Source: Circinella umbellata
Lineage: Eukaryota > Mucoromycota > Mucoromycetes > Mucorales > Lichtheimiaceae
NCBI GenBank assembly: GCA_025093555.1
Contig: JAIWNF010000101.1
Location: 1-64,000, forward strand
Direction of reading: 5' to 3'
Length of the DNA stretch: 64,000 nucleotides
The position numbers and the translations under genes are program-made. The number at the start of each line of letters is the position of its first letter. Within the stretch, counting starts at the first letter, position 1. Of the stretch, positions 9,682 to 24,822 are shown piece by piece. The notes below the pieces were generated by a model. It saw only the letters and a list, made by a program, of their open reading frames with translations. It did no database searches and was not told the DNA's origin.

Positions 9682-10572
9682 AAGGCGTTCCCGTTTCCAA
9701 ATTTCAAGCATTGATGAATAAGGTCATGTAAGGTGATTTTTCTTGAATTGATGTTGTATTCTATATTTGGATGATGCTTCAATTTTCAGCGACTCATGGG
9801 ATAAACATCAAGAATATTTAAAAAAGGCATTAGACAGATTACGAGATAATCAATCATATGCAAATTATAATAAGTGTGAATTGGGGAACAGAAACTACCT
9901 TTCTCGGATTTCATGTCTCTTCGAGGAGTATTATTCTGTCATCGGACAAGATCAAGGCCATTTAGGAATGGAAACCACTTAATAATGGTCAAAAAGTGCG
10001 ACAATTCATTAGTCCAGCTCAGCATTTCCAGCGGTTTTTCTCATATTTTGCAAGTATCGCTGCTCCACTGACCAATTTAACTCTTGGTAGTGGCCCAAAG
10101 AAGCGAAAAATTCAATGGACAAATGTATGTCAAACAGTTTCAACGTAATAAAACAAATATTGATCATAGCTTGAGTGTTGCTCAAGCTTCTGACCCCAAA
10201 ATGCCATACCGTGTATAAGTGGATAAATCAAATGTCTATGTTGGAACTATATTAGAGAAGAAGGCGACGATAAACAATGGCATTCATCAACGATCAATTG
10301 CAAAAATTATCATTTGGAGATTGTAATTATCCAACTCAAGAAAGGGAACTTTTGTCTATTTTACATGCTTTACGTATCTACGTAACGTTTTTTTTCAAGG
10401 TAGCCAATATGATGTCCGATCCAACCATTATCCTCTAAAGTATTCACGTTCTCAATCTAAGTATACTCCCCGATTGGTGCGATGGATGAATAAACTCAAA
10501 TTATATGATCTAACAGTAATTTCATATTAACCTGATGTAGCTATGTATGCTCCTGATGTTTTATCATGGTAT
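9682..10572 (+). pseudogene. Ty3/gypsy reverse transcriptase-RNase H relic
   Basis: Broken plus-strand coding sequence of a Ty3/gypsy pol. FQALMNKVM (about 9700) corresponds to the FQRLMN block of the RT fingers-palm. A frame change then leads to the catalytic box YLDD at 9764-9775, followed by ASIFSDSWDKHQEYLKKAL, the KCELG block, then in shifted frames the SLAQHFQRFFSYFASIAAPL connection region, an RNase H-like stretch (VDKSNVYVGTILE, SQYDVRSNHYPLKY), and RLVRWMNKLKLYDLTV to APDVLSW. At least three frame changes and several stops make it nonfunctional. The YxDD box itself is intact. No gag, integrase or LTR was recognised nearby. Confidence 0.75.
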
Positions 10573-12663
10573 GATTATTTTTTTTAACCCTGGTCATGAA
10601 ACAATGGAGCTAAAATTCATTTTTTTGTTCCGTCCCAACCAATTTTGCTCGAACATTGTGGATCTAACACTTGTTATTTTGGTATCCAAGTAGAGTTAGA
10701 ATATATCAATATAAAATTTGAAGCAATTATATTATAACACTATTTTGTATGGTTTGTTTGTTTACTTAGTAGATTTATTTTTCTCGTGCGTTTAACATTA
10801 CATATATAAATAAAAGCTGGAAATAGAAATTGTAGTTTTCTAAAATCAATGCTATGTTATCCCGCCACAAGCTTTTTTTTCTACAGCAAGAGGCTTCAAA
10901 AACAGCTTTCCTGCACTGAAAGATTTTCTTTATCAGATTATTAAAGCTACCCACTTTCTTTAATAAATATTCTAGATATAAAAATAATACACAACAATAG
11001 ATTGTTATAAAGACAATTTAGTATGATAATGCAGGATGTTGATTTAATCGAGAATAAATCGTTTTCAAAATTTATTACTATTTTGCTTGACAAACAATGC
11101 AGCAGAACTTTGACCCAATTGTCCGGTACGTTATCTCACACATAATGATAATGGTAGTGATTCTCTCACATGAATATCATAGGTAGTTTAAATGTACTTA
11201 GCTCTTTTTACCATTATCTGTTTTTAATGTAGCTGTGTGACATCAACATATTATTTCACAGTCATGTGTTTGCAAAACTTTTTTTTCTCCATCTTTTTTG
11301 GAAAATTAGGGTAGACAAGCCAAAAGTACTATTTTAAGTAAATATCAACTCTTAAGGACGCTTTACTTTATATAGTGTTTCAAAGGAAAACAAACAGATT
11401 GATACAACAAAAATAGGTATCGCATTCTGGCATATATACACCTATATAACTATTATAATTACAACATATGCTGAAAATATCCACAAAACTGATGCTAACA
11501 GTTTGATTTTTCATGAATAATGATTTAGTAACCTGTATATTCTTTCACAGTATTATTGTTATGTGCATAAATGAGGACTCCAGTCCATAATAGCGAAGTC
11601 ATGATGGCAGCCAAAAAGGTATTTTCTACTACTTTTAATGCTACTTGGTTCTGATACTATTGCTTCTATATTTTATATGAGACCTAAAGCTTGGGCTATA
11701 TCCATAAGTATAAAATATGGGGTTATCCGCAACAAGTCTATTTGCTGAGGTTTTTTCCTTGTAACCGTACAACAAAGATTTCAATCGGATTTTTTGACCA
11801 AAAATCTATAGTGTCATTATGATGACAAATCAAAAAACTCTAGTGATTTCTACAAACAAGTGCAATACTCCTACATTAACTATAACAAAATAGTAGTAAT
11901 CAATAACCACAGTACACGTAGCTTCTTCTTCTTTTAACATATCAGGTATATAGACAGCCACATGACTATACAGCTTTAAATGTGTGCGAACATTTACCTT
12001 TTTTGAAAAAATCGTGTCACCAGATATACAATGGTAATGAAAAAAAAACTCTGTTTCTGCACGGATGACAAATCAAAAACATGCGTCACTAAAAAAAATT
12101 AAAGGGGCACAATAAATTACGCAACATGACGACGAGTTCGTCAACGATATAAATTTGATATCAACGTAGCATCATCATATACTCGTTGATTTGACGTATT
12201 GATGCTATTAACTAATCTTTACTGTTACTTGATACTCTATCTTTATAATCACAGTACGTATTTTTATTCTAATTTTGTAATATAAAGTAAATGAACAGCT
12301 TGGATATAATAATAAAACAGGACACTACGCCCCTGGACCGGGAACTTTTCTTTTTTTAGGAGGGTTGTGAAAAGTTTAGGAGAATGATGGCATGTCAAAT
12401 ATACAAACTTTGACCTTTTTAAGACACGCAAATGTTTATGCAGCCTGAGAATATCAGTAATAAAGAATGGGTTTATAATAAACTACGTAATATTAATATG
12501 ATTTGCTTACAAATACAAAGAAGCTATTAAAAAAAAAAAACCTTCCCCAAAAATATAAAAAGAGGTGGAGTAGATTAAACAAAAACCATCGAAAAAAAAA
12601 AATTTCTTGATAAACATACACGTTAAAGAGCATAATAAACTTCAACGACCGTACATAATAACA
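10573..12663. other. Intergenic, no gene seen
   Basis: AT-rich DNA with short homopolymers. The first 150 bases may be decayed continuation of the gypsy relic. The last part is the promoter region of the glutathione S-transferase gene. No other feature could be supported. Confidence 0.5.
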
Positions 12664-13899
12664 ATGACTCTAACATCACACGTAAAGCTTACTTACTTTA
12701 ATATTGGCAGTAAGTACTTTTTTTATTATTATTCATTAGGATCAATCAGTTGTCGCACTATTGTGATTGTCAAGTCAATGTTATAACTGCTTTTTTTTGG
12801 GGGGGAGAATCAAAGACATATCACTTGAATAACATTATACCTACTATATTATTTTCTCTCATTAGCCCGTGGAATTGCCGAACCAATTAAACTTTTACTT
12901 CAAGACTCTGAGACTTCTCATGAATACACCAGAGTTGAACTTGATGAGTGGCCAAAGGGAAAAACTGAATTTATTGAAAAAGGTTTGATCTTTGGTACTG
13001 TTCCATTCGTGGAGCTCGATGGTAAATATTTAGGTGCCAGTGTGCCGCTTATGCGTTTGCTTTCTAAAAAGCTTGGTGGTATGTATTACTCTCTTCATGC
13101 TCCTTTAAATAAATGCTTACAGTACTAGAATGAAATATATATATATGTATGTATGTTTATATATATTTTTTTTATTCTTGCAATTCACATCCGTATATTT
13201 TTTAGGAAAGTATCAAGGATCTACTGATGAAGAAGAATATTTAGTCGATATGATAGCTGATTTTTGCATTGACTGGCGGGGAGATATAAGTAGAGCTACT
13301 TTTATTAAGGTATGCAGTAAACTTCTTTAGATAACATTTTAAGCTCAATCAAAAATGAACCACATATTGACGGTTAATTATTTTGTACTTTATCTTTAAT
13401 CGTTAAAATTATGATTAGGATACGAGGGAAAAATATATCACCGAGCAAAAGCCAAAGCATCAAGGACGATTTGAACAGGCCTATGGTTTGAACGATGGTC
13501 CTTATTTATTAGGTCAAAAGGTTTGTACATATATATATTTAGGCTTTGAGATTATATTTTACTATATAACTGATAGCAATCGACTAATACAATGTGTTTT
13601 TTGTTCGTATCAAATATATTTTTTTTTACATTGTACTATCATAGATTTCTTATGCCGACTTCATAGTATATCATAATATCGTAAAAGATGGTCAAAGAAC
13701 CCAAGGCTTAGAACAGGTTTGAACCAATCAAATTATAAAAATAGATGATGTGTAATTACTCATATATCTAAACTTCACCTAAATCTATTTTGTAATATAG
13801 TACCCTAACCTTGCCAAGTTTGTCAAAGCTTTTGAAGAGCGTCCAAATCTTAAGGAATATGTTGCTACTTATCCAGAAGTTCCTGATTATAATGTTTAA
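12664..13899 (+). CDS. Glutathione S-transferase, sigma/mu-like, six exons
   Basis: Exons 12664-12709, 12866-13078, 13206-13309, 13419-13520, 13645-13716 and 13801-13899 join in phase to a 211-residue protein, the normal cytosolic GST length. It conjugates glutathione to electrophiles for detoxification. The N-terminal thioredoxin-like domain starts VKLTYFNIGTRGIAEPIKLLL, where the Tyr of LTYF is the expected catalytic Tyr of sigma/mu-type enzymes. FGTVPFVELDGK holds the conserved cis-Pro. The all-helical C-terminal domain includes the FEQAYGLNDGPYLLG segment, the ISYADFIVY block and a closing FEERPNLKEYV. The usual ES motif after the cis-Pro loop is replaced by ASVP, so glutathione contacts may differ. 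The gene stands alone, with long intergenic DNA on both sides. Intron 1 contains a T8G7 tract. Confidence 0.9.
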
Positions 13900-14706
13900 T
13901 AATATTATATTAACATACTGTCTTGATGTTCGTTCATTACTATAGTAGTTTAACTATTATTATAAAGATGTAAAAGAATTATGTTTTATTTACATCATAT
14001 TAATGACAAATGGGGCTTTCTTGTTTAATAGTTTATACTACAATGACTTTTAATAAAATATTATCATTTTTTATACAAAAAATCTCGTTCAGATGATGTT
14101 TATATAAATATGAATACATTTTCTTGGATTAATTACTATTGTGTGCAAACGAGTTTCAAAACTATTTAAGTTACAGAGACGTATCTTTTCATGTAGATTT
14201 CATTCAAACGATTTTACAAAATGAGATTTTTGATACATTATTATATAATAACAACTGGGTACTGTGAATTTTTATAGATTTTCGTGTAGATCGCCACTAG
14301 TTTTACGTCACACTGTATATTTGTACTGTAAATTTTCGTGCAGAATGAATTTTGTGCAGTATTTTTTCATGCAGATTAGGGTGTCTCAAACATTGAAATT
14401 TAGAGATTTTTAATATTTGTAAGGTACGAATATTCGTACTTCTCAAAAATCTGTGTAAAAAGCATGAATTTCACAAATATTTGTATAAAAAAACTGTTTT
14501 TTTTTAGTATAAAGGTATTCTATGTGTAAAAGTATATTGTTACGAGTTTATATAGCTATTCATGAACTTATATATAAAAAAAACATTGGATGATTTTTTT
14601 ATTATAACGTATATTTTTTTATCATCATTTTTTTTTACAGCAAGAGGTTCAGATTCCGTAGCGAATATCTGTTTGTGAATATTTGCACAAATTTTGATGT
14701 TTGAGA
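13900..14706. other. 3' flank of the GST gene and AT-rich DNA
   Basis: No gene seen. The region 14270-14700 repeats short words such as TTTTCGTG(C/T)AGA, CGAATAT and ATATTTG in both orientations, which looks like degenerate repetitive DNA rather than coding sequence. Confidence 0.4.
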
Positions 14707-16002
14707 TGGGCGTGGCAAAAAATTATAGGCGCACTTTAGTAACATGACACGCCCTTCGTCTGTCTCATTTATGCTTGCTCTTGTTCAAGTTTGCTATATT
14801 AAACTGGATTTTCCTCTGCTTTAAATAAAAGAATTATGAACAAAAATATGAAAGACTAGTTGAATCGTAGTATTTTGATTATTTTATGATAATAAAATTT
14901 CAACCCATTTGAACATCTATTGAAATATATATATATATTAAAGTAAATTAAAAGTCTATCAAGCTTTTATTTTTATTTTTGATGAAGGCTTCAGTAATGA
15001 CATTTGATAATAATTATGTAATGAAAATATTGTACTTATACTAATACTTGATGTTGTATGTATTAATATAAATTTGCTATTACGGAATCCACCGACCAGC
15101 TGGATTTTCCAACATAAGTTCATTCTAACAAAAAAACACCATCTGAAGACTATGCTGCTACGTATCTTCATACAAAGTGTTCTTGTGCTTGAAGTTTGTG
15201 ATTGACTCATTCAACAAGATTACAACAATATTTCATATGAGAATGCAACAGAAGTCTTGTTTAAGAATCAAAATATTGGTTCTGGAGTCTACCATGAGCT
15301 ACAAGACAAAGGTTATGACTTTTAAAAGAGATTTCTATAAGCTATTTTTATTCATATTTAATATGTTGATTTGATTCCGTTTAGCGTTTTGTACTATTAT
15401 ATTTATATCATCTTTTTTTTTCGTTCTACTATGTATGGGCCAATCTGCTACACAAAAAAAAACTTTGTATGACCAAATTTCTTTCTTCTTCCCTATTTAT
15501 ATGGTATATACTTCCTTAATTCGTAATCTGTATTAAATATATATAAATTATCCCTTTATCCTGGGTATATAGTAATCTTCTTTACAGCTGCTTTTATGAC
15601 CCCACCCATTCGATATTATAATTTATATGTTCTTTTATTGTAGTTTCGTTTATCTATGACACAACATATATATTACGTACGTATAACTGATATATGTCTA
15701 CATTAGTACCACTTTTTAATATATTATGTCTTACTACTTCGCTCCTTTGTTATTGGCTTCTTTGTACAGTTGCAATAATTGCACTCTTTAATAATTTTTT
15801 GCTTCGGTGATTTTTGGATATATTTTATGGGTACGTAGAAATAGAGACTCTATGTTCAATTGACACAATACGTTAAATATATTGTTAATAAGTATTATTG
15901 AGATTGTGAATATTTGAATAAGGGAAGAACGGTAGACTAAGGGTAGACGAGAGGCGCGGGATGTTACTAAAGTGCCTGACTATGGATTTTTGGCGTGCCC
16001 GT
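14707..16002. mobile_element. Putative 1.3-kb element with diverged GC-rich terminal inverted repeats
   Basis: A 60-base GC-rich stretch at 14707-14768 matches, in inverse orientation, 15935-16002. The shared core is GCACTTTAGTAACAT (one mismatch-free 15-mer), flanked by GGGC..G.CAAAAA on the outer side and CGCC...CGTCT on the inner side. These are GC-rich islands in AT-rich surroundings. The interior has no convincing transposase; an 83-codon minus-strand frame (14959-15210) is not recognisable. A third related copy (CACGCCCTGCGTCT, minus strand) lies at about 17148-17170. Probably a non-autonomous DNA transposon; target-site duplication not identified. Confidence 0.45.
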
Positions 16003-16238
16003 AGTCTTTTCCTAAAATATATTTCTCTATTTTTTTAAATTTTTTATTACAAGAGTGTATTTTCTGGAATGCATTTTTTAACATAATTTCTTCGTTTGTT
16101 TTTTTTACGTATATTGTTTTCGTTTATCTTTTTGACACTTTTCGTCATCAATATCATCATAAATTTTATATTCATTATTAGTATTATTTATCATCATACA
16201 TTTTCTAATTTAGAAAGGAACAGGACTGTTATTTTCAT
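16003..16238. other. Short spacer between two repeat elements
   Basis: T-rich on the plus strand, with no feature seen beyond low-complexity sequence. Confidence 0.4.
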
Positions 16239-17034
16239 TAAGGTGCATCCTGACTTAAACCGTCGAAATATGTGGTGAAATAAAAATTGACAAAAAATGG
16301 TCAGAAATCAAGGTATAAGCTTTTTGAGCCGTGATATATGTTAATTAAAGTTTTCTGAAGAGATATTACGGAACAGCTATTAGAAAAACACATTTCCCAT
16401 CAAGATTTGTTACTTCACAGTTCTATCAAAATATGATATTTTACCAAGTAAACCCAATATTTCAACAAAGGGATAACCACTGTGTAATTTATAAATGTTG
16501 ATAAATTATGGTTATACGAGGTTCTTACTTGTTGATTATAGCTACTGATTTTTACCATCCCATTTTACGATGGGAGGAATTCTCAATAATAAACAAGATA
16601 GATATAAGAACGAGAATAAAACTCGAAAAGTAATTGTTTCTAAATATTACTTGGATGAAGATACTGTTATCTATATCAGGCTGTTGCTGAATAGCACCCA
16701 AATAAAAATATAACATGATCCATCATTTTTATTAAGAAGGCGAAAAGAGATCATAGTATATATGTGTGTAGTATTAGGAAATATCCTACCCTTTTTCTTT
16801 TTCTCTTTCTTTGTTGCTAAGTTTTCAGAGTACCATTTCATATTTCTGCTATTTCCCCAGTATTTTTCTGCGAAAGTCTGGTTCTATTTGTTTATATATA
16901 AAGTATATAATAAATTTCTATAAGACTACATAGTAAAAATTTTACAGCCTCATTGGTGGTAGCATTATTACTCGGCCGTATCTGAACGTACTCCAAATTT
17001 GGACAAATGATGGTTTAAGTCAGGATGCACCTTA
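16239..17034. mobile_element. TA-flanked MITE with perfect 23-bp terminal inverted repeats
   Basis: TAAGGTGCATCCTGACTTAA... at 16239-16261 is matched exactly, as reverse complement, by 17012-17034. TA at both outer edges fits the TA target duplication of the Tc1/mariner superfamily. Partial similarity continues inward (GTCGAAATATGTGG against GTCCAAATTTGGAG). The roughly 750-base interior has no transposase frame, so this is a non-autonomous element mobilised in trans. Its ends differ from those of the transposase at the left edge of the window, so that enzyme is probably not its partner. Confidence 0.8.
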
Positions 17035-18294
17035 CGTGTATCTTAAAAAAAACACTCTCTACTTTCCTCTTTGCCTTTTACATTTTTCCTCATTGCCCTT
17101 GAGGTTCTTTATATCACTCAGCTAACAGAATCGGACTAGAGCGAATATGTCCTATTAAGACGCAGGGCGTGCGCTTAGTCTTTTTTTTTTCATTTTTATT
17201 CTCAGTAAATTCAATGTACTACTATATTAATGAAGTATTGCAATCAAATGATTACATTCCTACAAGCCCTGGGTACTATAGTCTTTCATTTCAATGTACA
17301 AAGAAAATTAACCTGGACTTATTCTCTTTGAAACATACTACAGTACAGTTAGAGTTTTCAATTCGACTTCTAGCCGAGAAGTTCAATACTAATATTCCAA
17401 CCGTTTAGTTTTTAACACCCTTGAGAACGAATCCTGTCGAATAAACAAGATATTACTGTTTTCGGTCGATTAGTGAAAAAGCAACTAATAATCGCCAAGC
17501 CAAGAAAAATTGTAATATGTACTATTATAATACCACGATTCTATTCACTGAATTTTGAATGTTTGCTTTTTTTAAGTTAACAGTGTGGTGGGTGAAAATT
17601 GGTAGATTTCATTTATGAGTAAACGGATTGGGGTTATGTTGTTCGTCCTTTTTTATCTGACCCCATTATGCATTTAGACAAGGGTACAACTTGCTACATA
17701 TTGTTCAAGACAAAAGCAATTTTTTTCAGCGATTTAGTGCTGATTACAACTTATCAAGATGATTTTTGTTTCAAACATTAGTACATAGTTATAAAACATC
17801 AGTTCAAGCGTCATTATTCTAAACTCTTACATTTGAGGAACTGGGAAGTGACCACACAATATAAAACCATAGAACAGAGATATACTACAAAACTATGGGA
17901 TTATTTGTGGTCATTTATATCATATATTTTGTCAAAGTAAACAAAAGAAAAGAAAAGCTACGCTTTTAATATGTCTATTAGAAAAAAAAAGTAATTTATG
18001 CTTTAGTAGATGTACAGTATTTGAAATTTATAGGTATGTAGTGATTATTTCCGCCCATAGTTTTATAAGGTAGAAGGAAGCGAAGAATAGGGGGCAATAT
18101 AAGGATTTTTTGAATTATCATAAAAGAAAAAATAAGGAAAAACAATTTATAAAATTTTAATCCAAGTAGACAATTAAAAGCTTAGTACAATGATAATGCT
18201 GTGTAATAAATGAAAAGAGGATAATGAAAAGGCTAGGGTATATAATAAAGAAGATAGAGACCTCATAATATTTGGAAAATCTCTCTATCTTTTT
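17035..18294. other. Intergenic, downstream of the MATE gene
   Basis: A 79-codon plus-strand frame at 17169-17408 is not recognisable. A GC-rich island at 17148-17170 resembles the terminal repeat of the element at 14707-16002. The remainder is AT-rich and contains the 3' flank of the minus-strand MATE gene. Confidence 0.45.
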
Positions 18295-20076
18295 TTAAGG
18301 TAACTCATTAATATTAATTTTTGTTTCTTCTTCTTGAATCCGTTCTTGGACCCGTTGTACGACTGTGAACCAATCGATAGCATGAATATATAACAGATGG
18401 CCACTTGTAGAAAAGATGATACCAAAACAAAGACCGGACACAAGACCGGATAATTGCCAACCAGCTTTGAATGCCAATACATAAGCAACTGGTATTCCAA
18501 TAGCATAATACATAACAACATTAATCCAAGCTGTGACTTCGGGTCTTCCGACAGCACGTAAAATACCCGTGCCAACGTTGCCTAAACCATGGAAAACCTG
18601 GCTCACTGCCATTAGAGGAATCATGGACCCTAGAGCAGCAACAATCTCAAGATTAGAAGTAAATAAGAGTCCCAATCGATCGGACCAAACCAATAGAACC
18701 GCTGATAATAAACTTGTTAATCCAAAAATCAAACCATAGGCGCTTTTGACAGCTTGTTGAGCATCGGCAGGTCTTCCATTACCCAAGGCATTACCAACAC
18801 GAGTAGCAACAGCACCGGAAACACCCCATCCAATCACACTACATATGTCATTGATATTGAGGAATATAGATTGAGCTGCTAATTCGGTCGTACCCAAATA
18901 ACTGGCCCCGAAAGAAATTATATGCGTTGATCCAAGTTCAAGAAAACCTGTCATCATGCCTGGAATAGCATAACGGAAAAATGTAGTCCAATCTGATAAG
19001 CAAGCATATGTCCATCCACCCCATCCTTCATAATATCCAGGCGTAAAGCGAGTATAGACGACAAGTAACAAAAACATAAGCCAATGGGTAAGACTAGTTG
19101 CAAGAGGAACACCATCAAATCCAAGATTAAATGCTTCGGAAAATGTCAAAACATATACAAGTAAAATATGGATGGGTGTAACAATCATCAAGACATAAGT
19201 AGACCCATTCATGATACCCATTGCTTGTAAATATTTTCGTAATGCATCACTATGTATATATATATATATATATATATTAGTTTATTTGGATTGTGCTGAA
19301 TTATTACATGAAAAAGAGAATAGACCTCCAAAGAAAAACTTACACATAAGCAACTGCAGGTGCTCCGATTAAATAATACCGTAAATAAATGGCTAATTAT
19401 TTCAGTAAAATGAAGATGATACATGAGTAAAGTTATGATCGAACTGATAATCAATTATGTACTTATTTTTTTTTTTTAGTAAAATATTTGATATCTCCAT
19501 ACCTGAATATAGAGCTACTTCTGGATCTTGTCCAATTGCCAAAAAGATACGGTTTGCATTAAGCCATATAAGAGCTATGGGTATATGCATCAAGCTTAAA
19601 ATGACAAATGCTCGTTGTAAATGAATACCTACTAATCTTCGATCTTGTGCACCTGTCCATGCCTGTGAACATAAAGTATCCAGGGCACTTGTAGCACCAC
19701 TTGTAATAGCAAAACATGTAATCATGTGAAAAATGGTGGCCAATGCACTTGAAGCGAGCTCAGTGGGACCCTAACATAATAAAATATTATCAAATACATA
19801 ATTAATTAATATATATATGTGTATTGTTGTTTATTATATACTAATTAGTAAAACACTATTAATTTGACTTACCAGGTGTCCAAGCACAAGAATATTGGCA
19901 ATATTAATAATAATTCTCAAAGTATAGTAAAGTGATATAGGAAAACTTTTATAAAATAACCAGTTGAATTCCTCTGCCCATGTTGGTGTATCTGTAGCTT
20001 GCGGTGCTACTATTGTTGTCGATGAATATTGTTGATTTAATAAAGGAGACCTTTCTGTTATTAGTTTTTTGTTCAT
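18295..20076 (-). CDS. MATE family multidrug/toxin efflux transporter
   Basis: Four exons (20076-19873, 19770-19503, 19392-19344, 19249-18295) join in phase to 491 residues, normal for this family of cation/H+ or Na+ antiporters with 12 membrane helices. Typical MATE blocks are visible: the N-terminal domain with ASSALATIFHMITCF and SGATSALDTLCSQAWTGAQ, a loop with FLAIGQDPEVA, and the C-terminal half with FLELGSTHIISFGASYLGTTELAAQSI, SGAVATRVGNALGNGRP and GLGNVGTGILRAVGRPE. The closest characterised fungal relative type is yeast Erc1. The cytosolic N-terminus contains ERSPLL, which fits the acidic dileucine signal (D/E)xxxL(L/I), so a vacuolar location is inferred. Intron 3 contains an AT microsatellite (19255-19276). 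The stop codon is at 18295-18297. Confidence 0.9.
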
Positions 20077-21879
20077 ATTATTATTTATTACAATTAAAAG
20101 AAAAAGAAAAGGAAATCAAGAAGAAAAAAAAGAAGAGATCAAGACTATCATTATTAATATTATTTCCGTAGCTGAATCAGGGGGTTAAATCCGCCCCTGA
20201 GAAAGAGGAACCGGAAGAAAGAAAGGCTCACAGTCCCAGCAGATGATAGTGCATGAGTTCAACCAAAAAAAAAAAAGTAAAAAGGTCGGGCCGTTTCTGT
20301 ACCCTTGAACTTCAGCTGATAAAAAGAACGACCCCAGTCTATTGTATAACGTATAATGTTAGTATCATTTAAGGGATTAAAACATTTGGTTATACATGGC
20401 ATTATCATTGCGTGATATATATAGAACATAAAAAAATAACGAAACGTACAAATTTAAATGGGGTGAAATATAGAATAAAGTACCTATCTTTCTGACATCC
20501 AATAAAAAACTTTCTTTGCTGCCACGAAGATGAACTGTAGGTATCTCTTTTTTTTTTAACCGTTGGTGGTAAAAATAAAAAAAAATAGATGCATACATGC
20601 ATAGATGTTTCCCCAGTTTTCATTAATTTACCTGTAAAATCTATTATTAAATATAATTCTTCTTTGTTATTGTGTTTGAATTGACAGTTTATTTTTTTCT
20701 CTGTGCATATATGTAGTTTGGATGTACAGCAGAATTATAACGCAAAAGATAACAACACGACCTGATCCATAAGATCTTTCCATGTTAACTGGCTTTTTTT
20801 AGGGAGAAATATAATTACTCACTAGAAAGGATAAAATGATATAGAATAAGTGTCCATTTCTGAACCCCCAGGGGTGATTATAAATCAGAGATATTGTTCA
20901 CTACTTATTCATCTATAAAATCTTTCTTTTTTTTTCCAGACGAGTATAGGGGACTTCATAACGTTTTATACAAGGGAGAATAGATTAATACGTAGTTTTG
21001 ATGATCGACTTTGCATATCTGATGTTCATTCATTTTATTATAATAATTTACATATAGCTCATGTATCTAAGATAATCACGGAAGCAACAACAAAATAACA
21101 ACATCAGGCAAAAAAATTAAACTAAAAATCGATTATTGGTCAATTGAACATCACATGTTGTCATGAAAAGAGAAGAATGTGGATTACTTTTATGTTTTGC
21201 ATAAATTGTATGCACTGAGCTCGTTATTGATTTACAACTGAATATTATAAACAATCATGGTGTGTACGTATATTATTATTTACGTATAATTTTGTTTCAA
21301 CATATTTTATAAGATAAACACTATCAGTAGTTTAGATGATTTTTTTTTTCATTGAATTAGTGGGTGTATTGAAACTGAATATAGAAATACACTAATTCAT
21401 ACAAGTTAAGCCAATAATAAACCAAAATATGATTTCTACACTGAAATGTAACAGGACCCCGTATATTTGTATAGATTAAACGACAGAGGTACGAAAGTAT
21501 GTAAATAAATGGCTTAAACTATATATGCATATTCTTTATATAAAAGAATAATTACTACATATTATCCATTACTTTCAAAAGTTAAAAAACAAAAGAATGA
21601 AATGGGTACGCTTAGTTTAGCGTGAGTTAAAAGAGAAATAATATTTGGTATTCTTTGAAAGTTATTTACAGCTTAATGTAGACTAATGTATATGAAACAA
21701 TATGTGGTTTTTGTATGTCTGAAAAGAAAAAAAAAGTGTGAGGGGGGGGAAGGAGTATTATTTATGTAAATGTGAATGTGAATTTATGTTTGTATGTGTT
21801 TGTGTTTGTGTGTGTGTACGTTAAAAAAATGACGGTGGAAGAGGAAGGAAGGAAGAAAGGATAACGGGAAAAAGGTATT
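20077..21879. other. Intergenic: MATE promoter and ESA1 3' flank
   Basis: The first few hundred bases, with a GC-richer patch at about 20180-20330, are the likely promoter of the MATE gene. The rest is AT-rich. A G9 run (21744-21752) and a GT-rich tract (about 21770-21820) lie just downstream of ESA1. Short frames at 20377-20623 are not convincing. Confidence 0.45.
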
Positions 21880-23856
<1,977 letters not shown>

Positions 23857-24822
23857 ATGTTGGCCACACGCTCCATGTTGAAAACCGTTGCTCAAAGTAA
23901 TCTATAATTAAATTATATTTCATTTATTACTCGAAAAAATAGAATTAAACATTGTTCACTTGCCTCTCCTTCCCTCCCAGACGGCCCTTCAGGTTACTAA
24001 CTAATATTATTTATTTCATTCCATTATTATTTTTAGACCCTGCAGTTCGTACTGCCATGTTCAAGAACACCTCTGCTGTCGCCCCCATGGGCTTAAGGTA
24101 ATGAACAAAAAAGAAAAAGCTTATTTTTTTACTCGAGAATATATATATCGATAATTAACAAAATATTATTATTACTACTATTAGACACTTTAACGCGTCT
24201 CGCCCTTCCATGGAGCAATCACCTGCTGCTGAATCCGAGCTTTTGCGCCAACAACGTAAGGTTCGCCCTGTTTCCCCTCATTTAGAAATCTATCAACCTC
24301 AAATTACTTGGTACTTGTCTGGTATTCACAGAATTACCGGTTGTGCTCTTGGTGCCGGTAAATATTATTAATTTGATTATTAATTTACTATTATTACTGG
24401 AGATGTCAAATATTTATATATTGATGAATGGGTTTATGGATTTGATCAATTAGGTTTCTATGCTGGTGCTCTTGCTTATTTGGCTGGACCTGCTGTTGGT
24501 ATCCAATTTGATACTGCTGCCATTATTTCCGCTGTTGGTGCTGCTCCCGTTGCTGCTAAGGTTGCCGCAAAGACCATCGTTGGTGCTCCATTTGTCTTCC
24601 ATTCTTTGAACGGTATTAGACATTTGGTAAGTTCGAAAAAAAAAAGAATATTATTATCGTTTTTTTTTTTTCTGATACATACGTTGGATAAATTAACCTT
24701 TTTTTTATATTATATAGGTTTGGGATGCTACCAAGTTCATTGATATTAAGGATGTTTACAAGACTGGTTATGCTGTATTGGGTGGTACTCTTGTTGGCAC
24801 CTTGTACCTTGCTTCTTTGTAA
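23857..24822 (+). CDS. SDH3: Succinate dehydrogenase cytochrome b560 subunit (SDHC/Sdh3)
   Basis: Five exons (23857-23896, 24037-24097, 24185-24357, 24454-24626, 24718-24822) join in phase to 183 residues. The product is a membrane anchor of mitochondrial complex II, carrying electrons from the iron-sulfur subunit to ubiquinone and helping bind heme b. The basic N-terminus (MLATRSMLKTVAQ) is a likely mitochondrial presequence. Family motifs follow: RPVSPHLEIYQPQITWYLSGIHRITG, in which SGIHRITG is the conserved S-x-x-H-R-x-T-G quinone-site block, and HSLNGIRHLVWD, with the conserved histidines including the heme ligand. Three membrane helices are expected and three hydrophobic stretches are visible. 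Start chosen at the first ATG, which gives the presequence. Confidence 0.95.

Noticed and set aside
9540..9782. 80-codon minus-strand frame
   Set aside because: Overlaps the plus-strand gypsy RT relic, which explains the region.
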